64,000 nt of DNA, taken from NCBI GenBank assembly GCA_020026335.1, contig JAHHQO010000003.1, positions 127,748 through 191,747 of the forward strand, in the 5' to 3' direction. The notes under the pieces were generated by a model. The model was not told the DNA's origin and made no database searches. It saw nothing but the letters and a program-made list of their open reading frames with translations. This document shows positions 8,167 through 16,190 of the stretch, in pieces; position 1 is the stretch's first letter, and every line of letters begins with the position of its first letter. Source of the stretch: Alistipes sp. GTDB taxonomy: Bacteria > Bacteroidota > Bacteroidia > Bacteroidales > Rikenellaceae. A program made the translations under genes and the position numbers.

Positions 8167-9363
8167 TTACTCGATGGTTACTGCACGGTTGGCAGCGGGG
8201 TAAGGATTGATATCCATGGTGTCGCCCACGCCTTTGTAAGTCATGCGGTCAGCATCGATACCCTCCTTGACGAGGTAGTCGTAAACGACCTTTGCACGCT
8301 TCTCGGCGATGCGCTTGTTGAACTCGGGTGTACCGGTCTGCGAGTCGGCGTGACCAACGAGAGTGAACTTCTTGTCGGCGGGTGCCTCTTTCATGGCAGC
8401 AACGATGAGTTTCAGACGAGTCTGCTCCTTCACCGAGATACGGGTCGAACCACAGTAGAACAATACAGACATTGATGCGTTGTTGTTCACCTCTTCCTTC
8501 ACGATGACGGGCTCGGCAGCCTTTGCAGCGGCAGCCTTTGCGTCAGCCAACTCCTTGTTGAGTTTCTCGTTCTCGGCCTTTGCGTTGTCCAACTCGGCCT
8601 TGCTCTGCTCGGCAGCCTTCTGGTAAGCGGCAATCTCTGCACCTACCGCCGATGCTGCGATGGCGCGCTCCCAAGTGCGGTGCTTGAAACGGTAGGTAAC
8701 ACCCAGAGTCGTTGAGAGACCAATGAGGTGACGACCCGACATCTGTGCGGGGCTGATGTTTGACTTTGCCCACAGACCCTTGAACTCGAGGTTGATATCA
8801 AAAGCCTTCGACACGCGGAACTTGTTGAGAAGACCGAATGCCAAAGCGAACTGCTGGCTGGTGCCATAGTGGTTCTCTTTCTGGCTCTTGTCGGTAAAGT
8901 TGGAAGTCATGTAACCACCACCGGCATAAGGAACGGCGTAATAGACGCGGTCATCGCGGTAGCCGCCAATCCAGTTCGAGAGGTTAATCATCACGTCGGC
9001 ATGAGCGAAGAGGTAGGGCCACTTCATCTTGCCGTACTCGGGGTGAAAGTTCGAGAATTTACCGCCCTGCAACTGGCCACGGAGACCTACAACAGGGTGC
9101 AACCACTTCGTGAGCGAGAAATCGCCCTGGAAGCCCAGACGCTTGCCATATTCACCCAAATCGGGACCTGTCGAAACGGCAGTACCGATACCAAAACCGG
9201 CAGATACCTCCCAGTTCGACCAGAAACTGTTGGTCTGGAAACCTGCGAAGCTGCCTCGTTTCCCGTTGAGATACTCCTTGTTGTCTTCGGATTTGCTATT
9301 TGTTGCCATCGCGGTGGTGGCCGCCAAAGCAGCAAATGTCAGAAGTAAAAATAATTTTTTCAA
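8167..9363 (-). CDS. OmpA-family outer-membrane protein with a probable TTG start
   Basis: This outer-membrane barrel protein anchors to peptidoglycan. The signal peptide is MKKLFLLLTFAALAATTAMA. An N-terminal beta-barrel (about 30-220) is followed by an Ala/Lys/Glu-rich coiled coil (about 235-280, YQKAAEQSKAELDNAK...) and a C-terminal OmpA-like domain (about 295-398) with LVGHADSQTGTPEFN and the NKRIAEKRAKVV helix. The codon at the predicted start is TTG (9363-9361). The first in-frame ATG would delete the signal peptide, so TTG initiation is the best reading. It is monocistronic, with a -7 box about 50 bp upstream and a strong terminator after the stop. Such proteins are usually very abundant. 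Confidence 0.9.
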   Translation of the reverse strand: MKKLFLLLTFAALAATTAMATNSKSEDNKEYLNGKRGSFAGFQTNSFWSNWEVSAGFGIGTAVSTGPDLGEYGKRLGFQGDFSLTKWLHPVVGLRGQLQGGKFSNFHPEYGKMKWPYLFAHADVMINLSNWIGGYRDDRVYYAVPYAGGGYMTSNFTDKSQKENHYGTSQQFALAFGLLNKFRVSKAFDINLEFKGLWAKSNISPAQMSGRHLIGLSTTLGVTYRFKHRTWERAIAASAVGAEIAAYQKAAEQSKAELDNAKAENEKLNKELADAKAAAAKAAEPVIVKEEVNNNASMSVLFYCGSTRISVKEQTRLKLIVAAMKEAPADKKFTLVGHADSQTGTPEFNKRIAEKRAKVVYDYLVKEGIDADRMTYKGVGDTMDINPYPAANRAVTIE

Positions 9364-9773
9364 TTTCAGATAGTGTGTTTGTATTTATTGTAAATGTCTT
9401 TTCCCAGGGTACAAAGGTACCCATAAAATTTAAAAATGCGAATTTTCTCGGAAATATTTAAAATTTTTACTGACAAAATCAATAAATTCCGTTATGAAAA
9501 GTCAAATATCGGAGTATGAGCATGGTCCCCGGTCTTCGGGGAACTGTTACTGTGTGCCATAATCGAGTTGTTTTTGATGGGAATTTGTGATGCAATTCCT
9601 GTGCCGTTTTTTGTTGCATGGGGCGATGAAATGACGAACACGCACCTGTCCGATGGGGCGCAGGCGCAAATCGTACGCTCCAAAATTTGGTTTTGCCCCT
9701 CAAAACCTCTAATTTTACAAGATGAAGTATGCCCGCGAGCAGGCTTTAATCCCCAAAAAGTTATTTCCTGCTG
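9364..9773. other. 410-bp intergenic region between divergent ompA-like and GH20 genes
   Basis: The left part carries the ompA-like promoter. A hairpin GGTCCCCG-GTCTT-CGGGGAAC lies near 9521-9543. A 45-codon plus-strand frame begins with ATG at 9722 (MKYAREQALIPKK...) and runs out of frame into the GH20 start. A 68-codon frame (9568-9774) looks random. Nothing else is supported, and the GH20 promoter is not clear. Confidence 0.4.
9412..9442 (-). promoter_or_regulatory. Promoter of the OmpA-like gene
   Basis: On the minus strand, TTCG (9439-9442) stands 19 bases before TACCTTTG (9412-9419), a good -33/-7 pair with one mismatch in the -33 box. Confidence 0.55.
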
Positions 9774-12080
9774 ATGAAGAATATCTTGACCTTGAAGTTG
9801 GGCTTCGCTGCCCTGCTCTGTGGAGTGATGGCTTCGTGCTCATCGGTGGCTGTCGGTGATCTGAATGTCATACCCCAACCCCGTGAGGTGGTGCAACACC
9901 TCGAAGAACAACCCTTTGTGCTTACCCCGGCGACCCCCATCGTGTGCGATGCGGAGAATGAGAAACTCGTGCGCACGGCACATTTCCTCTCGTCCTACAT
10001 AAAAGAGGTGACGGGTCTCGATTTGCAGGTCACTGCCTACGCCGAGAGTGGGGCGATTCGTCTGTCGGTGGATTCGACCTTCACCAATAAAGAGGGTTAT
10101 TGTCTGAGAATCAATGCCGACGGCGTGGAGCTGTGCGGTGGTGGCGAGAGCGGTGTCTTCTACGGTGTGCAGACCCTTTTCAAGTCGCTGCCCGCGACCA
10201 TCGGCACCGACCTTCAACCGGCACTCCCTGTCAGTGAGGTGAACGATGCCCCGCGCTTCGCCTATCGCGGTTTCATGCTCGATGTGTGCCGTCACTTCTT
10301 CCCGGTGGACTACATCAAGCAGGTCATCGATATGCTGGCACTCCACAACATCAACTACTTCCACTGGCACCTTACCGAGGACCAGGGCTGGCGAATAGAA
10401 ATCAAGAAATACCCCCGTCTGACGGAGATTGGCTCGGTGCGTCCGTGTTCGATGATATCGTGGGCTCCCGAATATGACGATGTCGAGTGTCGCGGATTCT
10501 ACACCCGTGAGCAGGCGCGCGAGATTGTCGATTACGCTGCCGAGCGATTTATCACCGTGATTCCCGAAATCGACCTTCCCGGTCACATGATGGCGGCCTT
10601 GGCTTCCTATCCCGAACTGGGCTGTACGGGTGGCCCTTACGAAATCCCCTGTGGTTGGGGTGTCTTCAAGGAGGTGCTGTGTGGCGGTAACGACCGCGCC
10701 CTGCAATTTGCCAAAGATGTGTTGGAGGAGGTGATGGACATCTTCCCCTCGGAATATATCCACATCGGCGGTGACGAGTGTCCCAAAGACCGTTGGAAGG
10801 AGTGTTCCAAATGTCAGGCGAAGATTCGCCAATTGGGACTGAAGGCCACTCCCCAGCACAGCCGTGAGGAGCAGTTGCAACGCTACTTCATGTCGGAGGT
10901 GGGCAAGACCATCAAGGCACGCGGCCGCAAGATGCTGGGCTGGGACGAGATGCTGCACGGCGGTCTGGCAGACAACGCCACGGTGGTGGCATGGACGCAC
11001 CCCGATGCGGTGGTCAAGACGGCACGCCTGCACCACAACTGCATCGTGGCACCCATTCAGTACTTCTATTTCAGCAATCCCAATTTCAACAAAATCAAGG
11101 GACTGAAGAGCCTGCAAAGGGTCTATGACTTCGAACCCGTCTCGGAACAGCTCACCGGGGAGGAACGCCCCTATATTATCGGTGCGCAGGGTTGCCTGTG
11201 GACGGAGTGGACGGCGGACAGTCTGAAGGTCGAGTGGCAGATACTGCCCCGTATGTCGTCGCTGGCGGAGGTGCAGTGGTCCGCACCCGAGCACCGCAAT
11301 TTCGATGGCTATGTGAAAAGACTGCCCTCACTGCTCAAAATCTACGAGCGCCGCGGTTACGACTATCGCCGAGACATCTACGATGTGATGATTCTTCCCG
11401 AGGCAGATACCACGGAGAGGGTGTTGCGTGTCGCCCTCTCGACTTTCGGTGATGCTGATATCCGTTACACGCTCAACGGCACGACACCGAGCATCCGTTC
11501 TTCGCGCTATAAAAAGCCCGTGGAGATTGCCGGCAATGCCGAGCTTCGGGCGGTGGCTATCCGTGACGGTCAGTTGAGCGACATCACTGTCGAACGCTTC
11601 ACCCGCCATCTGGCCACGATGAAACCCCTCACCCTCACTCACGCGCCCCACAAATCCTACCGTGCCCGGCTGAGGCAGACCCTCACAGACGGTTGTTTCG
11701 GCTCGACCAACTACCGTGACGGCCGTTGGGTGGGCTGTTGCGGCGAGGATTTGCAGGCGACCATCGATTTGGACGAAAGCACCCAATTCTCGAAAGTGTG
11801 GGTCAATACCCTCATCAATACCAATGACGATATTTTCCCCCTCGCAGGCCTTGTGGTGGAGATTTCCGATGACGGACAGCATTTCAAGGAGGTGGCACGC
11901 AAGTCCCTGCCTGCCCCCACGGCAGTGACCATGGAGGTGCGCCGCGAGGAACTCTCCTTTGTGGCGGTGAGCAGTCGCTATGTGCGCATCACGGCGGAGG
12001 TGATGACCGACCTTCCTGACTTGAAGACCGTCCGACCCGAAAAAGCCTTCGTTTTTGCCGATGAGATAGGCGTGGAATAA
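9774..12080 (+). CDS. GH20 beta-N-acetylhexosaminidase with C-terminal F5/8-type domain
   Basis: This exo-enzyme removes terminal beta-linked GlcNAc or GalNAc from host glycans, with substrate-assisted catalysis. It is 768 residues with a lipoprotein signal (lipobox ending at Cys22, VMASC), so it is probably surface or periplasmic. A small GH20b domain (about 30-150) precedes the catalytic barrel (about 155-510) with FHWHLTEDQGWR and the catalytic pair D334-E335 in HIGGDEC. A chitobiase-type C-terminal segment follows (LNGTTPSIRSSRY). The tail (about 640-765) resembles an F5/8 type C carbohydrate-binding domain. A sulfatase starts 42 bp downstream, so desulfation and hexosamine removal from mucin O-glycans or glycosaminoglycans is a likely shared job. 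Confidence 0.93.
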   Translation: MKNILTLKLGFAALLCGVMASCSSVAVGDLNVIPQPREVVQHLEEQPFVLTPATPIVCDAENEKLVRTAHFLSSYIKEVTGLDLQVTAYAESGAIRLSVDSTFTNKEGYCLRINADGVELCGGGESGVFYGVQTLFKSLPATIGTDLQPALPVSEVNDAPRFAYRGFMLDVCRHFFPVDYIKQVIDMLALHNINYFHWHLTEDQGWRIEIKKYPRLTEIGSVRPCSMISWAPEYDDVECRGFYTREQAREIVDYAAERFITVIPEIDLPGHMMAALASYPELGCTGGPYEIPCGWGVFKEVLCGGNDRALQFAKDVLEEVMDIFPSEYIHIGGDECPKDRWKECSKCQAKIRQLGLKATPQHSREEQLQRYFMSEVGKTIKARGRKMLGWDEMLHGGLADNATVVAWTHPDAVVKTARLHHNCIVAPIQYFYFSNPNFNKIKGLKSLQRVYDFEPVSEQLTGEERPYIIGAQGCLWTEWTADSLKVEWQILPRMSSLAEVQWSAPEHRNFDGYVKRLPSLLKIYERRGYDYRRDIYDVMILPEADTTERVLRVALSTFGDADIRYTLNGTTPSIRSSRYKKPVEIAGNAELRAVAIRDGQLSDITVERFTRHLATMKPLTLTHAPHKSYRARLRQTLTDGCFGSTNYRDGRWVGCCGEDLQATIDLDESTQFSKVWVNTLINTNDDIFPLAGLVVEISDDGQHFKEVARKSLPAPTAVTMEVRREELSFVAVSSRYVRITAEVMTDLPDLKTVRPEKAFVFADEIGVE

Positions 12081-12122
12081 TCCCGATATATAATAGGTGT
12101 AACCTCTAACGAACCCAATACG

Positions 12123-13679
12123 ATGAAGAAAGAACTTTTGACCGTGGCGTGCCTCTCTCCCTTGGTGGCAGGCATGGTGTCGGGTGCAAATCCGGCGAAA
12201 AGAAATAAGGCAGTGAACCGGCGCACGTTGCCCAACGTGGTGATTATCTATGCCGATGATTTGGGCTATGGTGATTTGTCGTGCTACGGTGCGGAGAGGG
12301 TCGCCACTCCCAATGTGGACCGACTTGCAGCCGAGGGCGTGCGCTTCACCAATACCCACGCTGTGGCAGCCACCAGCACCCCGTCGCGCTATTCGTTGCT
12401 CACGGGTCACTACGCGTGGCGCAAGGCAGGCACCGATGTGGCGGCAGGCAATGCCGGCATGATTATCTCGCCGGCGCAGTACACCATGGCAGATATGTTC
12501 CGCCACGAGGGCTATGCTACGGCAGCCTTCGGCAAGTGGCACCTCGGCTTGGGTGATAAGGGTGGTGAGCAGGATTGGAACGCTCCTCTGCCGTCGGGAT
12601 TGAGCGATTTAGGCTTCGACTACCACTACATCATGGCTGCCACGGCCGACCGTGTGCCGTGCGTCTTCATCGAGAACGACCGCGTGGCGAATTACGACCC
12701 CACGGCACCTATCTCGGTGAGCTACGAAAAGAATTTCGAGGGTGAGCCGACAGGACGCGAGAACCCCGAACTGCTCTACAACCTCAAGGCGAGTCACGGT
12801 CACGATATGGCCATAGTCAATGGTATCGGGCGCATCGGCTTCATGAAGGGCGGTGGCAAAGCGCTGTGGAAGGACGAACACATTGCCGATTCGATAACTC
12901 ACCATGCTGTCGATTTTATCAAGAAACACAGCGATGAACCCTTCTTCATCTACTTCGCCACCAACGATGTCCACGTGCCGCGCTTTCCCCACGAGCGTTT
13001 CCGTGGCAAGTCGCCGATGGGTCTGCGAGGTGATGCCATCATGCAGTTCGATTGGAGCGTGGGGCAGATTATGAAGACCCTTGAGGAGCAGGGCATTGCC
13101 GACAATACGCTGGTTATCCTGTCGAGCGACAACGGCCCTGTGGTCGATGACGGCTATGACGATAAGGCGGAGGAACTTTTGGGTGGTCATCGCCCGGCAG
13201 GTCCCTATCGCGGAAACAAATACAGTGCCTATGAGGGCGGTACGATGGTCCCTGCCATTGTCCGCTGGCCGAAACGCGTGTCGGGCGGTGTGGAGTCCGA
13301 TGTGCTGATGTCGCAGATTGACTGGATGGCATCGTTGGGCGAGCTGATTGGTGCGTGTCTGCCCAAGGGGAGTGCTCCCGACAGCAGAAGTTGCCTTTCT
13401 AACCTCCTCGGCGAAACGCACAACGACCGCGAGTGGGTGCTGGAGTTGGCGGCCAACCGCCTGTTGTCGGTACGTACCGCGGAGTGGAAGTTCATCGAGG
13501 CCAACGATGGCCCGAAGATGATTCCGTGGGGGCCCAAAATAGAGACGGGCAATTCGAAGACCCCCATGCTTTTCGACATGAAGGAGAAATACGAGCGTGA
13601 GGATGTGGCTGCCAAGCACCCCGATGTGGTCTTCGAGATGCAGACCATTCTCCGCCGCGAGCGTGCCAAGAATTATTGA
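12123..13679 (+). CDS. S1-family sulfatase (serine-type formylglycine motif)
   Basis: This is a type I sulfatase that hydrolyses sulfate esters, here probably on host glycans. It is 518 residues with a signal peptide (MKKELLTVACLSPLVAGMVSG). The metal-binding IIYADDLGYGD lies near residues 38-50. Ser85 in STPSRYSLLTG is the residue converted to formylglycine; because it is Ser rather than Cys, maturation needs an anSME-type radical-SAM enzyme, which is not in the window. GKWHLGLG and SSDNGP supply the other active-site residues. It lies 42 bp after the GH20 gene and probably shares its transcript. The substrate is likely a sulfated GlcNAc/GalNAc glycan, but subfamily cannot be assigned by eye. 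Confidence 0.92.
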   Translation: MKKELLTVACLSPLVAGMVSGANPAKRNKAVNRRTLPNVVIIYADDLGYGDLSCYGAERVATPNVDRLAAEGVRFTNTHAVAATSTPSRYSLLTGHYAWRKAGTDVAAGNAGMIISPAQYTMADMFRHEGYATAAFGKWHLGLGDKGGEQDWNAPLPSGLSDLGFDYHYIMAATADRVPCVFIENDRVANYDPTAPISVSYEKNFEGEPTGRENPELLYNLKASHGHDMAIVNGIGRIGFMKGGGKALWKDEHIADSITHHAVDFIKKHSDEPFFIYFATNDVHVPRFPHERFRGKSPMGLRGDAIMQFDWSVGQIMKTLEEQGIADNTLVILSSDNGPVVDDGYDDKAEELLGGHRPAGPYRGNKYSAYEGGTMVPAIVRWPKRVSGGVESDVLMSQIDWMASLGELIGACLPKGSAPDSRSCLSNLLGETHNDREWVLELAANRLLSVRTAEWKFIEANDGPKMIPWGPKIETGNSKTPMLFDMKEKYEREDVAAKHPDVVFEMQTILRRERAKNY

Positions 13680-13692
13680 TTTACCTACCGAT

Positions 13693-13738
13693 AAAAAGGG
13701 CGGACAACTGCACTTCAGAAACAGTTGTCCGCCTTTTT
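13693..13738. terminator. Bidirectional terminator between sulfatase and threonine aldolase
   Basis: AAAAAGG-G-CGGACAACTG pairs with CAGTTGTCCGCCTTTTT apart from one bulged G. It has a U-run end on each strand, and two genes converge on it. Confidence 0.88.
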
Positions 13739-13757
13739 GTGTTGAGGTGAACCCGTG

Positions 13758-14783
13758 CTACAAGAGGGCTATCAACGCATCGACATCTTCCTCGCGTGTC
13801 GCCCAGCTGGTCCCCAGACGCACCACGGTGTGGGTTTCGCCACGCGGTCCCCACATCTCGAAGGTGGCGTGTTGCATCAGCTCGTCCATCTTTTTGTTCT
13901 CCAATCTGAAGAACTGCTGATTGGTGGGGGAGTCTATGTATAGTTCGTAACCCTTGTCTATGAATGCCTGCTTGAACTTCAACGCCAGACGCACGGCGTG
14001 TGCTCCGATACGGGTGTAGAGCTGGTCGGTGAAGAGCGTCTCGAACTGAATACCCAACAGACGACCTTTGGCGAGCAGTGCGCCGTGTTGCTTGATGAGG
14101 GGGAAGAAGTGGGGCAGGAGACCCTTGCGGGTGACCACCACCGCCTCGCCAAACAGAGCACCCACCTTCGTGCCACCGATGTAGAACACCTCACAACATT
14201 GCGCCAGTTGGGGCAGGGTGAAGTCCGCCTGCTCACTGCCGAGGGCGTAGCCCAAACGCGCACCGTCGATGTAGAGCGGAATATCAGCCTGACGACATAC
14301 CTCGTGGAGCGACTCCAACTCTCGGAGCGAGTAGAGCGTGCCGTACTCGGTGGGCTGGGAGATGTAGAGCATACCGGGAGCTACCATGTGCTCGTAGGTG
14401 TCATCGGCATAGAACTGCGAGATGTAGTGGCTGACCTCCTCGGCACACACCTTGCCTTCGTGCGAGGGGAGGGTGAGCACCTTGTGTCCCGAAGCCTCGA
14501 TAGCTCCCGACTCGTGGACATTGATGTGTCCCGTCTCGGCAGCCATGACCCCTTCGTGGTGTGCCAGCAGGCCGTCAATGACCGTGGCATTGGTCTGTGT
14601 GCCACCCACCAGAAAGTAAACCTCTCCCTCCGTAAGACCGCACGCTTCCTTTATCAGCGCCTTTGCGCTACGGGTGTAGTCGTCACTGCCATATCCGGCG
14701 GTCATCTCCAAATTGGTCTCCAGCAGTCGCTCCATAATCTGCGGATGCGCACCTGCCATATAATCGGTATCGAAGTGTATCAT
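13758..14783 (-). CDS. Low-specificity L-threonine aldolase (PLP-dependent)
   Basis: A fold-type I PLP enzyme of the beta-eliminating lyase family, expected to cleave L-threonine or L-allo-threonine to glycine and acetaldehyde. It is 341 residues from the ATG at 14783. The frame extends upstream, but the family start MIHFDTDYMAGAH fits here. YGSDDYT (31-37), the FLVGGTQTN loop (58-66), the PLP-contacting YIDGARL (171-177) and the Schiff-base Lys206 in GGTKVG are visible. It diverges from mtnN, with its own -7 box at 14828-14835. Related tyrosine/tryptophan lyases are longer, so aldolase is preferred. Confidence 0.88.
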   Translation of the reverse strand: MIHFDTDYMAGAHPQIMERLLETNLEMTAGYGSDDYTRSAKALIKEACGLTEGEVYFLVGGTQTNATVIDGLLAHHEGVMAAETGHINVHESGAIEASGHKVLTLPSHEGKVCAEEVSHYISQFYADDTYEHMVAPGMLYISQPTEYGTLYSLRELESLHEVCRQADIPLYIDGARLGYALGSEQADFTLPQLAQCCEVFYIGGTKVGALFGEAVVVTRKGLLPHFFPLIKQHGALLAKGRLLGIQFETLFTDQLYTRIGAHAVRLALKFKQAFIDKGYELYIDSPTNQQFFRLENKKMDELMQHATFEMWGPRGETHTVVRLGTSWATREEDVDALIALL

Positions 14784-14827
14784 CTGTTTCAATGTTTTGT
14801 GTTGCGTAGGAATATCCCTACGAGGGA

Positions 14828-14861
14828 CAAATATACTCAAATCTGCCCAATGGCGTACAAA
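14828..14861 (-). promoter_or_regulatory. Promoter of the threonine aldolase gene
   Basis: On the minus strand TATATTTG (14828-14835) forms the -7 box. TTTG lies at 14858-14861 with a slightly long 22-base spacer. Confidence 0.5.
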
Positions 14862-14879
14862 TATTTGCGCTGCCGAAGT

Positions 14880-14910
14880 TTCGTCGGCTGATAAAAAAAG
14901 TGTAAATTTG
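14880..14910 (+). promoter_or_regulatory. Promoter of mtnN-luxS
   Basis: TTCG (14880-14883), a 19-base spacer and TAAATTTG (14903-14910) make a good Bacteroidota promoter, with the mtnN ATG 23 bases downstream. Confidence 0.55.
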
Positions 14911-14933
14911 CCCTCTGAAATCAAACTGAACAC

Positions 14934-15632
14934 ATGAATATAGGAATTATCACAGCCATGTCTTCGGAGCAGAAGCAGCTGGCTGCCCAACTCACAGACA
15001 AAACCGAACTCTCAATCGCCCCCTACACCTACATCAAGGGCCGTATCCGCGGCAACAGCGTGGTGCTCATGCAGTGTGGCATCGGTAAGGTGAACGCCGC
15101 AGCCGGATGTGTGGAGTTGATTCGCAACTTCCACCCCGATTGTGTGATTAGCACGGGCGTGGCAGGCGGTATCGACACCTGCCTGCGTGTGATGGATGTC
15201 GTGGTGAGCCGCCAGACAGTCTATCACGATGTGTGGTGCGGCGACGGCAACGAATACGGACAGGTGCAGGGTCTTCCCGCACGTTTCGACTCCAACGAGG
15301 TGCTCTATCACACGGCACTCGTTCTCGACACCGAGACCCGCATCCACGGCGGTCTTATCTGCACGGGCGACAAGTTCATCTCCGAGCGTGCGGTGCTCGA
15401 CCACATCAAGAGCAACTTCCCCGACGGATTGGCCGTAGATATGGAGTCGGCAGCCATTGCACAGGTGTGCCACCTCTTCTCCACACCGTTCATCAGCTTC
15501 CGCATCATCAGCGACTGCCCCGTCCACGGCGAGGAGAATTTCTCGCAGTATGTCAATTTCTGGGAGGAGATGGCCGACCGTTCGTTCCATGTCACCGAGA
15601 CCTTCCTCCACGCTTTACCCGAAAATTTATAA
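14934..15632 (+). CDS. mtnN: 5'-methylthioadenosine/S-adenosylhomocysteine nucleosidase
   Basis: This enzyme removes adenine from S-adenosylhomocysteine, methylthioadenosine and 5'-deoxyadenosine, the first step of SAH detoxification. The 232-residue length is typical. Glu12 in ITAMSSE matches the catalytic residue of the E. coli enzyme. GVAGGID, the substrate-binding MES motif (VDMESAAIAQV) and RIISD with the catalytic Asp are all present. luxS starts 8 bp downstream, so S-ribosylhomocysteine passes directly to the next enzyme. The released adenine is a substrate for the adenine deaminase encoded convergently 70 bp beyond luxS. Confidence 0.95.
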   Translation: MNIGIITAMSSEQKQLAAQLTDKTELSIAPYTYIKGRIRGNSVVLMQCGIGKVNAAAGCVELIRNFHPDCVISTGVAGGIDTCLRVMDVVVSRQTVYHDVWCGDGNEYGQVQGLPARFDSNEVLYHTALVLDTETRIHGGLICTGDKFISERAVLDHIKSNFPDGLAVDMESAAIAQVCHLFSTPFISFRIISDCPVHGEENFSQYVNFWEEMADRSFHVTETFLHALPENL

Positions 15633-15640
15633 GTCTGAAA

Positions 15641-16120
15641 ATGAAAAAGATACCAAGTTTTACAGTTGACCATATCCACCTCCTGAGAGGTATCTATGTA
15701 TCCCGTCAGGACAATGTCGGCGAGCAGGTGGTCACCACCTTCGACATCCGTATGAAAGAGCCCAACCGCGAACCTGCGTTGAGCCCCGAAGCTATCCACA
15801 CCATGGAGCATTTGGCGGCTACCTTCCTGCGCAACCACCCCGTATGGGCAGATAAAATCATCTATTGGGGTCCCATGGGTTGCCTCACGGGTAACTATCT
15901 GGTGGTGAAGGGCGATTTGACCTCACGCGACATTCTGCCTTTGGTGAAGGAGACTTTCGAGTTTATCTCCACCTATGAGGGCGAAGTTCCCGGAGCTACT
16001 GCGCACGATTGCGGTAACTATCTGATGATGAACCTGCCGATGGCTCGCTGGGAGGCGAAGAAATACCTCCGTGAGGTGTTGGACTGCATCACCGACAAGA
16101 ATTTGGTTTACCCTGCATAA
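15641..16120 (+). CDS. luxS: S-ribosylhomocysteine lyase LuxS
   Basis: LuxS cleaves S-ribosylhomocysteine to homocysteine and DPD, the precursor of autoinducer 2. The ATG at 15641 gives 159 residues and the usual N-terminus. The open frame runs far upstream into mtnN, which is coincidental. The metal ligands are H53 and H57 in HTMEH and C124 in HDCGN; E56 and C81 (MGCLTG) are the catalytic residues. It is co-transcribed with mtnN and ends at a strong hairpin. Confidence 0.97.
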   Translation: MKKIPSFTVDHIHLLRGIYVSRQDNVGEQVVTTFDIRMKEPNREPALSPEAIHTMEHLAATFLRNHPVWADKIIYWGPMGCLTGNYLVVKGDLTSRDILPLVKETFEFISTYEGEVPGATAHDCGNYLMMNLPMARWEAKKYLREVLDCITDKNLVYPA

Positions 16121-16137
16121 CGTAGGACAAACGACAC

Positions 16138-16173
16138 AAAAAAGGACGACTTCTCGAAAAGTCGTCCTTTTTT
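16138..16173. terminator. Bidirectional terminator between luxS and ade
   Basis: A perfect 13-bp stem, A6-GGACGAC and GTCGTCC-T6, encloses a 10-nt loop. Two genes converge on it. Confidence 0.9.
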
Positions 16174-16190
16174 GTTGCCTGATGTCACAT

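Noticed and set aside
9568..9774. A 68-codon plus-strand frame before the GH20 gene
   Set aside because: No family similarity, ends on the GH20 start codon, and composition looks random.
9722..9859. A 45-codon upstream ORF overlapping the GH20 start
   Set aside because: Out of frame with GH20, no leader-peptide features such as repeated regulatory codons, and likely to be chance.
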